64,000 nt of DNA from Chryseobacterium aquaeductus (GCF_905175375.1 NZ_CAJIMS010000001.1:930001-994000); one strand, 5' to 3'. Counted from the stretch's first letter, positions 42,516 to 51,902 are shown. The notes: generated from the letters alone by a model not told the origin. Numbers and translations: made by a program.

Positions 42516-43355
42516 TTAAGCTTGAGTTAAAGTAAAAACTGTAATCTCCGGACGCACCATAAATCTTACCTGAAACGAATGTCCGATTGCACGATTGATG
42601 TATAGCATTCTTCCATCTTCAAGATCAATCTCACCGGAAACGTATTTTCTATTTTCCACGGGAAGAATTGGCGTAATAATTCCCGGAATTCTGCACTGTC
42701 CGCCATGCGTATGACCGCTCAAAATCCATCCTTGATAACCATTCCACACATCTTTATCGCAAACATCCGGATTGTGGCAGAGTACAAGATTAGCTTTTGA
42801 AGCATCATAATCTTTCATGATTCTCATCGGATCAAAATTGGGCGACCACAAATCGTCGAAACCAATAATGTTTAAACCATGAGATTCCTTTTGTTCATTT
42901 TTAAGCATTTTCACACCATTATTTTCAAGAATCCTGCAGATTTCCTCTGATGAGCCTACATCTTGCCAAGCCTCTCCGTAATCATGATTACCAAGAATTC
43001 CGAAAGTTCCCAATCTTCCATAGACCGCTTTTGCCATTACTTTTTTCAAACTTTCATGATCTTCTAAAGTTCCGTGATTGACAAAATCTCCTGTGTAGAC
43101 CACAAAATCCGGATTAAATTTTTGTGCATTCTGGAAAGATTCTATCAAAAAATTCCAATCAAAACGCTCGCCAACGTGCATATCTGAAATCTGCATCAGT
43201 ATTTTTCCTTCCAAATTTTCAGGGAGATTTTTAATTGGAAGATTTCTTTCGACAAATTCTACCCAAAATGGCTCGATCTGCCATGAATACAGAAACGGCA
43301 ACGCACCCACTGCGGAAAGCTGTAAAAGTCTTTTGAGAAAATGTTTTCTGGTCAT
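42516..43355 (-). CDS. Membrane-anchored metallophosphoesterase (YkuE-like)
   Basis: The product has 279 residues. An N-terminal basic/hydrophobic segment (TRKHFLKRLLQLSAVGALPFLY) acts as an anchor or signal. All calcineurin-like metal motifs are present: QISDMHVGE, YTGDFVNHG, GILGNHDYG and ILSGHTHGGQ. It is likely a periplasm-facing phosphodiesterase of the YkuE/YaeI type; the substrate is unknown. It sits in a run of closely spaced same-strand genes from 45249 to 41716. Confidence 0.88.
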   Translation of the reverse strand: MTRKHFLKRLLQLSAVGALPFLYSWQIEPFWVEFVERNLPIKNLPENLEGKILMQISDMHVGERFDWNFLIESFQNAQKFNPDFVVYTGDFVNHGTLEDHESLKKVMAKAVYGRLGTFGILGNHDYGEAWQDVGSSEEICRILENNGVKMLKNEQKESHGLNIIGFDDLWSPNFDPMRIMKDYDASKANLVLCHNPDVCDKDVWNGYQGWILSGHTHGGQCRIPGIITPILPVENRKYVSGEIDLEDGRMLYINRAIGHSFQVRFMVRPEITVFTLTQA

Positions 43356-43373
43356 TTTTTAAATTTTATTAAA

Positions 43374-43664
43374 TTAATTTCCTGCGATCGGTGATCCGAA
43401 AAGACCCACCGCCATTTCGACCCAGATAATCACGAGGGTAAGAATAATGACGATGGAAATGATGGTTTTTGCTCTTACTGAAAGTTTTGAACTCACAATC
43501 ATGTAAATAAATGAGGCTGTTCCAAAAAGTAAAACTGTGGCGATCAGAAAGTCTGAACCCGTCCAGTTGAAGCCTTCCACAAAATTATTTGAAATGAAAG
43601 CTGCGACCATCAACAGAGATGGAATGGCAAAAATAAAAGCTGCTTTTTGTTGTTTTGTTATCAT
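43374..43664 (-). CDS. Small membrane protein
   Basis: The product has 96 residues with three hydrophobic segments (AAFIFAIPSLLMVAAFI; DFLIATVLLFGTASFIYMIV; TIISIVIILTLVIIWVEMAVGLF). Found after the winged-helix regulator gene. No family motif. It starts 18 bp before the phosphoesterase gene. Confidence 0.7.
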   Translation of the reverse strand: MITKQQKAAFIFAIPSLLMVAAFISNNFVEGFNWTGSDFLIATVLLFGTASFIYMIVSSKLSVRAKTIISIVIILTLVIIWVEMAVGLFGSPIAGN

Positions 43665-43730
43665 AATTTTTAATTTTAATTTATTAAAGTACTTTGTATT
43701 TCAAAGTTAATTTTCAAAAAAATATAGTAT

Positions 43731-44021
43731 TTATCTTCCTATTAATTTTTCCAGTGCATCTAAATGTTCGGTAAATGCAATCCTTCCGGACTGTGTAACA
43801 CGGTAAGAAGTTTTTGGCTTTTTTCCAACAAATTCTTTTTTCACCTCAATATAACTGGCTTTTTCCAAAGCATTGCTGTGGCTTGCCATATTTCCGTCTG
43901 TAATCTCCAGAAGGCTCTTCATTTCAGAAAAATCAACCCAGTCGTTCACCATAAGAACGGACATAATGCCCAATCTTACACGGCTTTCGAATTCTTTGTT
44001 GAGTTTTGAAATGTTGATCAT
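43731..44021 (-). CDS. Winged-helix transcriptional regulator
   Basis: The product has 96 residues. RVRLGIMSVLMVNDWVDFSE followed by MKSLLEITDGNMASHSNALE and SYIEVKKEFVGKKPKTSYRV is a MarR/ArsR-like winged helix of the small PF13601 type. There are no cysteines for metal sensing. In Bacteroidota these regulators often sit with membrane proteins of unknown function, as here (two upstream, one downstream). A role in controlling its own operon is likely but not shown. Confidence 0.85.
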   Translation of the reverse strand: MINISKLNKEFESRVRLGIMSVLMVNDWVDFSEMKSLLEITDGNMASHSNALEKASYIEVKKEFVGKKPKTSYRVTQSGRIAFTEHLDALEKLIGR

Positions 44022-44098
44022 TATAGTTTATTTGTTATACAGTTTTTTAGTTATAAAGTTGATTCGTTGCCTTGTTTACTGATATTGTAAATTAAAAT

Positions 44099-44632
44099 TT
44101 ATCTAAAAAATCTTTCTTTTTTTTTCTTAAAAAATACGTTTCCAAATTTTTTTGATTTAAAAACATAATAAAAATCCCATTTATTTCTAACTAACAATGG
44201 CTCGTTTTCTATTATTTGATGCTTCGGTTCTACTTGATCTAATTTTAAATGAGGACTAGCATAGCCTTCTATAAATTCTACATTTCCTTTATGCTTGCTT
44301 TTGATCTTTCCGCTATCATAGTATTCAAAGAAAACAAACTCTTCATTCTTATTTATTTCAAAACTAAAATGTTGAAATTGCCAATCCGCATCATCTCCCT
44401 TGAACATATCTTTATCAATTTCATATCTTCCATAAATATCGTCTTTATCTACAGTAGTTGGACTATTAATAAATCCCACTACAAACAAAATTAAATATGA
44501 TAAAATAAAAAACAACCAATATCCTATAAATAATTTTTTAAAAATTTTATTTTTAGTTATATAATATATTAAAGGGAAAATGAGAGAAATTCCACATATT
44601 ATAATAAAAAATATAAACCAAATAAAAATCAT
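44099..44632 (-). CDS. Hypothetical membrane protein
   Basis: The product has 177 residues with two N-terminal hydrophobic segments (FIWFIFFIIICGISLIFPLI; LFIGYWLFFILSYLILFVVG) followed by a soluble, charged domain of about 115 residues ending in a Lys/Arg tail. Its ATG overlaps the stop of the upstream gene by one base (TAATG), so translation is coupled. No family is recognised. Confidence 0.7.
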   Translation of the reverse strand: MIFIWFIFFIIICGISLIFPLIYYITKNKIFKKLFIGYWLFFILSYLILFVVGFINSPTTVDKDDIYGRYEIDKDMFKGDDADWQFQHFSFEINKNEEFVFFEYYDSGKIKSKHKGNVEFIEGYASPHLKLDQVEPKHQIIENEPLLVRNKWDFYYVFKSKKFGNVFFKKKKERFFR

Positions 44633-45249
44633 TACTTATACTTCCTATGCATAATCAACCCATATACAATATGCAGCACGCCAAAACCAATTGTCCATGC
44701 GATCAATCCCCATCCTAAAAACAGAAAGGAAAGCAATCCCAAAACAATCTGACAATATCCTAAATATTTAATGTCTGTCAATGTATATCTTTCTGCACTT
44801 ACCAAAGCCAACCCGTAAAAAATTAAAGTTGCCGGAGCCACCAAAACAAATAAGTGGTGATATAAAAGTACCAAACAAAATAAACCACCTGTCACCAAAG
44901 GAACAGCAAAGGTTATCAGAAGTCTTCTCGTCGTTGCATCCCAGATTTTCAATCCTTTCTTTTTGCTTTTATTGGCTGTGAGAATATATCCACTTAAAAT
45001 AGCAACAACTAAAATAACAGCTCCGATAAGGACAAGCTCATTTACCAGTTCTTTACCGAAAATATTTCTATCACCGTCAAAATAATCAATCCCTTCTCTC
45101 TGGAAAACAAAGTAAACATAGATCGCTCCGATAATTGCCGCCAAACCTGCTACAACGCCAGACAAGCCGCTTAGGGAGATAAACCGGGAAGAACGCTCCA
45201 TCATCGAGCGGATGTGTGATAAGTCTTCGTGATAGTTTTTAGATTCCAT
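44632..45249 (-). CDS. Six-helix membrane protein upstream of the winged-helix regulator
   Basis: The product has 205 residues. A short cytoplasmic start (SKNYHEDLSHIRSMMERSSR) is followed by about six hydrophobic segments, the last ending GVLHIVYGLIMHRKYK. Proteins with the same HIRSMMERSSRFISLSGLSG opening are widespread in Bacteroidota beside small winged-helix regulators. The function is unknown. First gene of the 45249-41716 unit. Confidence 0.75.
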   Translation of the reverse strand: MESKNYHEDLSHIRSMMERSSRFISLSGLSGVVAGLAAIIGAIYVYFVFQREGIDYFDGDRNIFGKELVNELVLIGAVILVVAILSGYILTANKSKKKGLKIWDATTRRLLITFAVPLVTGGLFCLVLLYHHLFVLVAPATLIFYGLALVSAERYTLTDIKYLGYCQIVLGLLSFLFLGWGLIAWTIGFGVLHIVYGLIMHRKYK

Positions 45250-45350
45250 ATAAAAGAACTTTGAATTGCAAAGTTATATTTTATTTTTAATTATCAAAAC
45301 TTTTTTTAAAATAATTTATTCATTTTCTTAACTTTAGAAAAACTGATAAA

Positions 45351-46952
45351 ATGGATAAAGATATTTTACGATCAGAGATTTTCAAACATTTGGATGGTGT
45401 TGTAACAGCACCAATAGTCGTTTCGTTGTTGAAAAAGGACATCTTAGCGTTCATCATTGCAAGAGAAAATCTATCGTTGAGCGAGCTTTCAGAAGAATTC
45501 AGAGCAAATGAAGGATATTTGAATGTTGCCATTCGTACATTGGCGTCGCAAGGTTTTTTAGAATATGATTTGGATAATTTGAACGACACCGTAAAAATTT
45601 CTTCAAATAATAAAACTCATCTTCTCCAAAAATACAGTTTGCTGTACCTTAAAGTGATTCCATTTCTCAAGCTTTCTACAGATATTAAAAATCAAATCAA
45701 CGAAAATTCATTTATCGAAGAATTTACAACCTTAAGTGATTCTGTGAAAAAATGTTTCGGAACTGAACTTTCCGAGAATGCTGATGAAAAAAATATTCAG
45801 GAGCAGATTTTAAAACATATTGAAGGCTGCATCATCGGTCCTGTGATTGTTTATCTGGGAATGACAGGAATGTTTCACAAATATTTTATGGAAACATCTT
45901 TTCAGGCGGCAGAATTTCATAAAAACTCAGATCATTTCGAAGTTATTTTAGATTTTCTTGCGTATTTAGGTTGGTTTAAAAAGAGTGGAGAAAATTATAA
46001 ATTTACCGAAACCGGAATTTATTTTGCCAAAAGAGCAGCTTCCTACGGAGTAACGGTTTCCTATCTTCCGTTGCTTAATAAAATGGATGATCTTTTATTC
46101 GGAAATGCTTCAAAAATAAGAGAAATTTCGGATGGCGAAGATGAGATACATGTAGACCGAGCGATGAATGTCTGGGGAAGTGGTGGTTCGCATTCCAATT
46201 ATTTTAAAGTGGCGAATGATTTCATTATTCAAATTTTTAATCAGCCGATTCATCTGCAACCGAAAGGAGTTCTGGATATGGGTTGCGGAAACGGTGCCTT
46301 TATTCAGCATATTTTTGAAACCATTGAAAGATACACTCTTCGTGGGAAAATGCTGGAAGAATATCCTTTGTTTTTGGTGGGTGCAGATTACAATCAAGCC
46401 GCTTTGAATGTGACCCGAGCCAACCTTATCAACAACGATATTTGGGCAAAAGTGATTTGGGGTGACATCGGAAATCCGAAACAGTTGGCTGAAGATTTAA
46501 AAGAAAACTACGAAATTGATCTTTCAGATTTATTAAATATCAGAACTTTTCTCGATCACAATAGAGTTTGGAAAGCACCGGAAAATAGTCATCCGGAAAG
46601 AATCAGCACCTCAACAGCAGCATTTGCCCACCGTGGAAAAAGACTACCAAATAATTTAGTTGAAGAAAGCCTGAAAGAACATCTGGAACTCTGGCTTCCA
46701 TACATCCGAAAAAATGGACTTTTGATCATTGAACTTCATGCTTTAGATTCTAAACTGACAAGCAAAAATTTAGGAAAAACTCCCGCAACGGCTTATGAAG
46801 CGACCCATGGCTTTTCTGACCAATATATCCTTGAAGTTGATGTTTTCAAAAAAATATGTCTGGAAACAGGATTGAATATTGATAAGGAACTATTCAGGAA
46901 ATTCCCGAATTCAGAATTGGCAACGGTTTCTATTAATTTATTGAAAAGCTAA
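45351..46952 (+). CDS. Class I SAM-dependent methyltransferase with duplicated helical front
   Basis: The product has 533 residues. The first 270 residues contain two winged-helix-like repeats that begin similarly (EIFKHLDGVVTAPIVVSLLK and QILKHIEGCIIGPVIVYLGM). The Rossmann methyltransferase part has VLDMGCGNGAF at about 306-316, an acidic end of strand 2 (LVGADYN) and a long C-terminal insertion (RTFLDHNRVWKAPENSHPER). The layout resembles stand-alone homologues of polyketide-associated methyltransferases (AprA-related), but substrate and pathway are not readable. GNAT follows after 2 bp. Confidence 0.8.
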   Translation: MDKDILRSEIFKHLDGVVTAPIVVSLLKKDILAFIIARENLSLSELSEEFRANEGYLNVAIRTLASQGFLEYDLDNLNDTVKISSNNKTHLLQKYSLLYLKVIPFLKLSTDIKNQINENSFIEEFTTLSDSVKKCFGTELSENADEKNIQEQILKHIEGCIIGPVIVYLGMTGMFHKYFMETSFQAAEFHKNSDHFEVILDFLAYLGWFKKSGENYKFTETGIYFAKRAASYGVTVSYLPLLNKMDDLLFGNASKIREISDGEDEIHVDRAMNVWGSGGSHSNYFKVANDFIIQIFNQPIHLQPKGVLDMGCGNGAFIQHIFETIERYTLRGKMLEEYPLFLVGADYNQAALNVTRANLINNDIWAKVIWGDIGNPKQLAEDLKENYEIDLSDLLNIRTFLDHNRVWKAPENSHPERISTSTAAFAHRGKRLPNNLVEESLKEHLELWLPYIRKNGLLIIELHALDSKLTSKNLGKTPATAYEATHGFSDQYILEVDVFKKICLETGLNIDKELFRKFPNSELATVSINLLKS

Positions 46953-46954
46953 AA

Positions 46955-47503
46955 ATGACACTTGAAACTATAGAAACAGATCGTTTAATTCTGCAAAAAA
47001 TGGATTCAAAAACAATGAATCAAATTTTTGAAACGAAAAACGAAAACGAGATCAAAAATATATTGGGCATTACGAGTGAAGAGGAATTTGACCGACAGAA
47101 AAAAATTCATCATTATGGCTACGAATCTTACAACAAAAAAATGATGAATTTCAAAATTGTAGATAAGCAAAGTTCACAGATTATCGGAAATTGTGGTTTT
47201 CATACCTGGAATCCTCAACATTGCCGTGCGGAAATAGGCTATGATTTGAATTCTGATGAATTTAAAAATAAAGGTTTGATGAAAGAAGCGCTTGAAAAAG
47301 TGATTGAGTTTGGTTTTCACGAAATGAACCTCAACAGAATTGAAGCCTTGATTGATGAAAACAATACACCTTCAAGAAAATTGCTTGAGCATTTTGATTT
47401 TACCAAAGAAGGAATCGTTCGTGGACATTATTTGGTTGATGGAATTTTTGAAGATTCCGTTCTGTATTCCTTATTAAAATCTGAATACAGCAGGATTTTA
47501 TAA
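46955..47503 (+). CDS. GNAT family N-acetyltransferase (RimJ/RimL type)
   Basis: The product has 182 residues. ETDRLILQKM is the typical start of RimJ/RimL-like acetyltransferases. The acetyl-CoA loop falls near NKGLMKEALEKVIEFGF, followed by LNRIEALIDENNTPSRKLLE. It begins 2 bp after the methyltransferase and is co-transcribed with it. The acceptor (ribosomal protein, antibiotic or other amine) cannot be told. Confidence 0.88.
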   Translation: MTLETIETDRLILQKMDSKTMNQIFETKNENEIKNILGITSEEEFDRQKKIHHYGYESYNKKMMNFKIVDKQSSQIIGNCGFHTWNPQHCRAEIGYDLNSDEFKNKGLMKEALEKVIEFGFHEMNLNRIEALIDENNTPSRKLLEHFDFTKEGIVRGHYLVDGIFEDSVLYSLLKSEYSRIL

Positions 47504-47539
47504 AAATCTTTTTTTTCTATTTAAACTTAAAAAGAGTTA

Positions 47540-47647
47540 GTCTCACAACTCAATGATGTGGGTTCAGAATCGACTGTATTAAAATCATTCTCCGACAGGA
47601 GGTCGAGAAAAATTATAAAAAAAGTCCGTTTTCACTAGTTGTGAGAC
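47540..47647. repeat. 108-bp element bounded by 11-bp inverted repeats
   Basis: GTCTCACAACT at 47540-47550 is the exact complement of AGTTGTGAGAC at 47637-47647. Inside lies a CGAC-AGGAG-GTCG hairpin. The arrangement would suit a miniature inverted-repeat element, but target duplications are not visible. The right arm is part of the terminator at 47616-47652. Confidence 0.45.
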
Positions 47648-47652
47648 GGACT
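47616..47652 (-). terminator. Terminator of the lipoprotein gene
   Basis: AGTCCGT / ACGGACT stem with an inner TCAC/GTGA stem, followed on the minus strand by seven T, 26 bp beyond the stop at 47679. Confidence 0.75.
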
Positions 47653-47678
47653 CTTGTGATTTGGTGCTGTTTATTTTT

Positions 47679-48410
47679 TTAATTTGGAAGTTTAGTCCCC
47701 GAAATTTCAAGTGGGAAACTTACCTTTTGTCCGCCGTCATCCAAATTTACCCATGTAGAGCTTGCCACTACAAACTGTTGCGCATTATTTACTTTGCTTG
47801 CATCATGAGGAAACTGCGGGTAGAAATGAGTTCCTGTAGAAGTCTTCGAGCCCCACTTAATCCAATAAGTTCCGGCAGTAAGATTAAGATCCGGAGCATT
47901 TATTTTCAACTTATAAATTTTTCTGGTCGTGTTATCTGGTTGACCCTGTAAAATTCTGTACCATTTGGTTTCTTCAGATGAGGCATATCGGTTCGAAGTA
48001 GTGTCACCATACACTTTCACAGCTCCTGCAACTGCAGGGTCAGATGAATAAATTTCAAAGTAAAACTCGCTTATTGGTAATGATGCACCAGAAAAACCAG
48101 TTTGATATGCATAGAAATAAAAATTCTGTATGCTCCATTTTTCGCCGGCAGGAATCTGAAAATCGTCTGCAAGCATACGGTCTGTGATAGTTCCGTTCAG
48201 TCCCCAAGTGCTTTGAGGTGCTTTCACTTCGCTCCAGTTATATCCTGCCGGAGCACTCGTTCCTGCCACAGAAGTAGTTCCGGTACTCATATTGGTTACA
48301 GCACTGTAAGTGAATGGTTCTGGCTGAGGCACAACTTCGTCGTCGTCACTCTTACAGCTTACAAATAAAGTTGAGATTGATATCAGGCATAAAAAAAATC
48401 TTAATTTCAT
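47679..48410 (-). CDS. Hypothetical lipoprotein
   Basis: The product has 243 residues. The signal MKLRFFLCLISISTLFVSC-KSDDDE is a lipobox followed by the acidic stretch typical of Bacteroidota lipoproteins sent to the cell surface. The mature body is beta-rich with many aromatic residues (WSIQNFYFYAYQTGF; TYWIKWGSKT), like a carbohydrate-binding or jelly-roll domain, but no family is recognised. Monocistronic between two terminators. Confidence 0.8.
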   Translation of the reverse strand: MKLRFFLCLISISTLFVSCKSDDDEVVPQPEPFTYSAVTNMSTGTTSVAGTSAPAGYNWSEVKAPQSTWGLNGTITDRMLADDFQIPAGEKWSIQNFYFYAYQTGFSGASLPISEFYFEIYSSDPAVAGAVKVYGDTTSNRYASSEETKWYRILQGQPDNTTRKIYKLKINAPDLNLTAGTYWIKWGSKTSTGTHFYPQFPHDASKVNNAQQFVVASSTWVNLDDGGQKVSFPLEISGTKLPN

Positions 48411-48470
48411 AATAAAAAGTTTTATAAATTATTTGATACAAAACTACTTTACATGCACTTTCTGTTACAC

Positions 48471-48502
48471 AGGAAAACCACCCTTTTGTCAGAGTGGTTT
48501 CC
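48471..48502 (-). terminator. Probable terminator of the enoyl-CoA hydratase gene
   Basis: GGAAACCAC / GTGGTTTTCC stem with an 11-nt loop, 44 bp past the stop at 48546. The U-tract is short (four T within the stem end), so it may be weak. Confidence 0.5.
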
Positions 48503-48545
48503 TTGTTTATTTATTCTAAAATGATTATTGAAAAGCGTTTTAAAT

Positions 48546-49310
48546 TTACTTTGCTCTCAATCTTTCTTTAATTGCTCCGATATTTTTCTTTGCAGAATCT
48601 TCCAAAATAAGGCTTGCGCTCATGTGAATTCTTGCAGGCATCAATTCATCAAAATGCTCTGTACCTTCCCAGGAAACTTTTTTTATTAACGCCAAAGCAT
48701 CTTCGCTTCTAGACGCCAGAGTATTCAAAAACTTTTCAAGTCTGGAATCCATCTCAGCAATTGTTTCAGAAACTGAATGATAGATATTATGCTGCTCTGC
48801 CCATTCTGCTGATCTGAAATCTGCATCTATGGCCATTGCCGAAAACTGTGATTTTCCTATTTTTCTTTCCACATAAGGTCCTATTACAAAAGGTCCTATT
48901 CCGAGGTTGATCTCCGTCAGTGCCAGCGCAGAATCTTTGGTTGCAAAACAATAGTCTGCACCACAAGCCAATCCTACTCCACCGCCCGTTGTTTTACCCT
49001 GAACTCTTACAACGACAATTTTTCCGCAATTTCTCATTGCGTTGAGAACTTTAGCAAAACCTCCGAAGAATTTTGTTGAAGTCTCCAGCTCTTCTATAGC
49101 CAACAGTTCATCGAAACTGGCGCCGGCACAAAAAGCTTTTTCTCCTTCACTTTTTACTAAAATTGCTTTCACATCACTTTTAGATCCTTCATTTAAGATG
49201 GTTTTAGCCAGTTTTTCCAGAATTTCTCCGGGAAGAGCATTACTTTTAGCAGTACCAAAAGTGATCTCGGCAATATTGTTTTTAATTTCTGAGTTTACAA
49301 AATCGTTCAT
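48546..49310 (-). CDS. Enoyl-CoA hydratase/isomerase family protein
   Basis: The product has 254 residues of crotonase fold. The oxyanion-hole strands are AFCAGASFDEL and GKTTGGGVGLACGADYCFAT, and TEINLGIGPFVIGPYVERKI holds the region of the catalytic Glu. It could be a 2,3-dehydroadipyl-CoA hydratase (PaaF) working with the paa operon 3 kb away, or a methylglutaconyl-CoA hydratase-like enzyme. The sequence does not decide. Monocistronic with its own promoter box at 49345. Confidence 0.85.
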   Translation of the reverse strand: MNDFVNSEIKNNIAEITFGTAKSNALPGEILEKLAKTILNEGSKSDVKAILVKSEGEKAFCAGASFDELLAIEELETSTKFFGGFAKVLNAMRNCGKIVVVRVQGKTTGGGVGLACGADYCFATKDSALALTEINLGIGPFVIGPYVERKIGKSQFSAMAIDADFRSAEWAEQHNIYHSVSETIAEMDSRLEKFLNTLASRSEDALALIKKVSWEGTEHFDELMPARIHMSASLILEDSAKKNIGAIKERLRAK

Positions 49311-49344
49311 TATTTTAATAATATAGTTTGAAATGTATTAATTA

Positions 49345-49352
49345 CAAAAATA
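49345..49352 (-). promoter_or_regulatory. TAnnTTTG -7 box for the enoyl-CoA hydratase gene
   Basis: TATTTTTG on the minus strand, 34 bp upstream of the start codon at 49310, is a perfect consensus match. Confidence 0.5.
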
Positions 49353-49593
49353 GTTTAATCTCCGGAAAAAAGAACGAAGGATTATATTTTATTGTTTAAA
49401 TAGAAATAAAAGAATACGAGTACATCATTTACCCAGAATAGCCAAATTAAATACCACACCTGGATAATAATAGCATTATAATCTTGCTTAATGCAATTTA
49501 AATGTATAATTTTATAGAATAATTACTTTTCTTACTTTCTATTAAATTTAAAGCGAAAAGAGCACACTGATTACTCATCAATAATCATACTTT

Positions 49594-50214
49594 ATGGAGT
49601 ATTTTACTTACTCAACCATTTATTCCAGCTACTGTTTACTTTTGATTGCCAACATTCTTGGTATTCTAAAATATAAATTTTTAAAAAATGATGAAAGATG
49701 GTATGTTTATTATCTGATATACACGTTTGCAATTGAGGCGTCTACAAATATATCTGTGAAAATTTTTGGAGCTAAAGATACGTCAGCAGTTTATCCTTTT
49801 TACATTGGTGGTATTTTTTCAATTTTAACTTATTTGTATGTCAGAAAACTAAATTTACCAATGTTCTGGTCTCTATTTTTGCCAAGTATCGGAGTTCTAT
49901 ACCTTTTGCTACACTCGTTTTTTGAAGGATTAAATCACGATCACGTAAAGGTGATTACAAACATCATTATTTTTGCTTTCGCAGGATTTATTCTTTTGCA
50001 GGAGATTAGAAAAGCAAAGTCAGATAACCGTTTTCTATTGGTAGACGCTTTCATTTTTTTATATTACACAGTTTCGGCTTTTATATTTATTTTACACAAC
50101 CAACTGGGAAATATGGATATTAACAGCGCTTATCTCATTTGGGGAATTAATAATATTCTGACCTGCGTTTTATATTTATCATTTATATATACATTTTCGA
50201 GATTAAAGAAATAA
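49594..50214 (+). CDS. Seven-helix-type membrane protein ahead of a histidine kinase
   Basis: The product has 206 residues, hydrophobic throughout with about six to seven membrane segments. No catalytic motif is visible. It is followed after 38 bp by a histidine kinase that has only one membrane segment of its own, and then by the response regulator. It could be the sensory membrane part of that system. Related 7TM proteins occur beside LytS/NarX-type kinases in Bacteroidota. The function is inferred. Confidence 0.7.
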   Translation: MEYFTYSTIYSSYCLLLIANILGILKYKFLKNDERWYVYYLIYTFAIEASTNISVKIFGAKDTSAVYPFYIGGIFSILTYLYVRKLNLPMFWSLFLPSIGVLYLLLHSFFEGLNHDHVKVITNIIIFAFAGFILLQEIRKAKSDNRFLLVDAFIFLYYTVSAFIFILHNQLGNMDINSAYLIWGINNILTCVLYLSFIYTFSRLKK

Positions 50215-50252
50215 AACTCCATATCAGCTTTTATATCATCTTAGTTATCGCA

Positions 50253-50963
50253 TTGGTAATTATCATATTGTTTATTTTATTAGCTTATAAATTCTTTATA
50301 GACAGGATAATAAAAGAAAAAAACACGCGTCACGAAGCCGAGATTTTACACCAAAAAAATCTTGTTTTAGAAAGCACCAAAATACAGGAGGAAGAAAGAA
50401 AAAGGATGGCAGTTTTGATGCACGACGACATTGGAAACCGTCTTAACATTCTGTCAATCTGGGTTCACAATTTAAATACAGAAAATAAAGAAACTGCTGA
50501 AAAAATCATATCAAAACAGATTTCTGAACTCATAGATTCTGCCCGCAGCATTTCGCACTCACTTTATCCGGTGAATCTGGAAAAGCTAGGATTATTACTC
50601 TACATCGAAGAACTCATCTGCAATCTTTCGCAAACCTTAAAAATAAATTTAATTGTAAATTCTCACTATCACAAGAGAGATATTTTCACAGAAATACAGT
50701 TGTACAGGATTATTCAGGAATTCACCACCAATGTCATCAAACATTCTAAAGCAACAGAAATGAAGATCTATATTAAAGATAATAAACAACATATTGCAAT
50801 TGTGCTTTCTGATAACGGAAATGGTTTTGATTATGATTCTGTAAAAAAAGGAATGGGCATCAAAAATATCGAATCCAGAATTCAGTCTCTGGAAGCTCAG
50901 TACAAGTGGAAAAACAAAAAAGGAAAAGGAAGCACACTCATCATAAAAATTCCACAAAAATAA
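50253..50963 (+). CDS. Sensor histidine kinase (HisKA_3 type)
   Basis: The product has 236 residues. One N-terminal membrane segment (VIIILFILLAYKFFI) is followed by the HisKA_3 dimerisation helix with the phospho-acceptor in RMAVLMHDDIGNRLN (His near 55). The ATPase part follows, with N-box FTTNVIKHS, SDNGNGFD and GMGIKNIESRIQSL. No ATG is available: TTG at 50253 is used, although the open frame extends back into the previous gene, so the true start is uncertain. It pairs with the response regulator 4 bp downstream. Confidence 0.88.
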   Translation: MVIIILFILLAYKFFIDRIIKEKNTRHEAEILHQKNLVLESTKIQEEERKRMAVLMHDDIGNRLNILSIWVHNLNTENKETAEKIISKQISELIDSARSISHSLYPVNLEKLGLLLYIEELICNLSQTLKINLIVNSHYHKRDIFTEIQLYRIIQEFTTNVIKHSKATEMKIYIKDNKQHIAIVLSDNGNGFDYDSVKKGMGIKNIESRIQSLEAQYKWKNKKGKGSTLIIKIPQK

Positions 50964-50967
50964 TCTC

Positions 50968-51642
50968 ATGACTATAAAAATTGCGTTAGTAGATGACGAA
51001 CAACTGATTCTTGAGGGAGTGAAACTTTTGCTTTCTCTCGAAAAAAGTATTTCCGTATCCATTACTTCTAACAACGGAAGAGATTTTCTTGAAAATTTAG
51101 AAACTCTTCAACCAGAAGATTTTCCTCATATCGCATTGGTCGACATACAAATGCAGCCGATGGACGGATTTGAATTGGTAGAAATTCTGAGGCAAAAATA
51201 TCCGGAACTCAAAATCATTATCCTTTCTTCGCACTATAAAACCAGCGTTTTAGGTTATATGGTGAAGTTGGGAGTTTCTGCGTTTTTGCCTAAAAACTCT
51301 GACAAAAAAACCTTCACAGAAGCCATTACAAAAGTGTATCAAAACGGAATCTATTTCACTTCGGAAGACCATACCATGCTTTTGTCTTACATCAATGACA
51401 CAAAAAAGAATAAAGGATTATTTAATATTCAGGATGAACTTTCGGAAAGGGAAAAAGAAGTGGTAATGCTGATCTGTAAAGAGCTGACTAACCACGAAAT
51501 TGCAGAAAAACTTTCTCTCAGTCCGCGAACCGTTGAAAGCCATCGCCAAAGAATTTTAGATAAAATTGGCGCAAAAAATACGGTTGGACTCGTCATTTAC
51601 GCAGTTGTAAACGGCATCTATAATCTTCCCTTAAAATTTTAA
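50968..51642 (+). CDS. NarL/LuxR-type response regulator
   Basis: The product has 224 residues. Receiver domain 1-125 has the acidic pair DD at 9-10, phospho-acceptor Asp59 in ALVDIQMQPMDG, and Lys in FLPKNSDK. The LuxR-type helix-turn-helix at about 157-222 includes LSEREKEVVMLICKELTNHE and LSPRTVESHRQRI. It forms a two-component system with the kinase just upstream. Targets are unknown. Confidence 0.93.
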   Translation: MTIKIALVDDEQLILEGVKLLLSLEKSISVSITSNNGRDFLENLETLQPEDFPHIALVDIQMQPMDGFELVEILRQKYPELKIIILSSHYKTSVLGYMVKLGVSAFLPKNSDKKTFTEAITKVYQNGIYFTSEDHTMLLSYINDTKKNKGLFNIQDELSEREKEVVMLICKELTNHEIAEKLSLSPRTVESHRQRILDKIGAKNTVGLVIYAVVNGIYNLPLKF

Positions 51643-51902
51643 TTCCAAAAAAAATTTGCTCATAGATTACGTATAAATACTGAAAATAGAAATTGGTAAT
51701 TTATGCTGAATATTCGTGTTGGTTTAATTCGTTTCTTTGTGAAATGATTAATACTGACTAAGTGATGATTAACAGTATTTAATCGAAATATGTGAGATTC
51801 AAATTTTTCCTGATTTGGATTTTTCAAAAACTACCGGCCATGAAAACTTTATGAAAATAGTTTTCATCCCATGATTCTATTACATGAATGATTAAACCTT
51901 TG

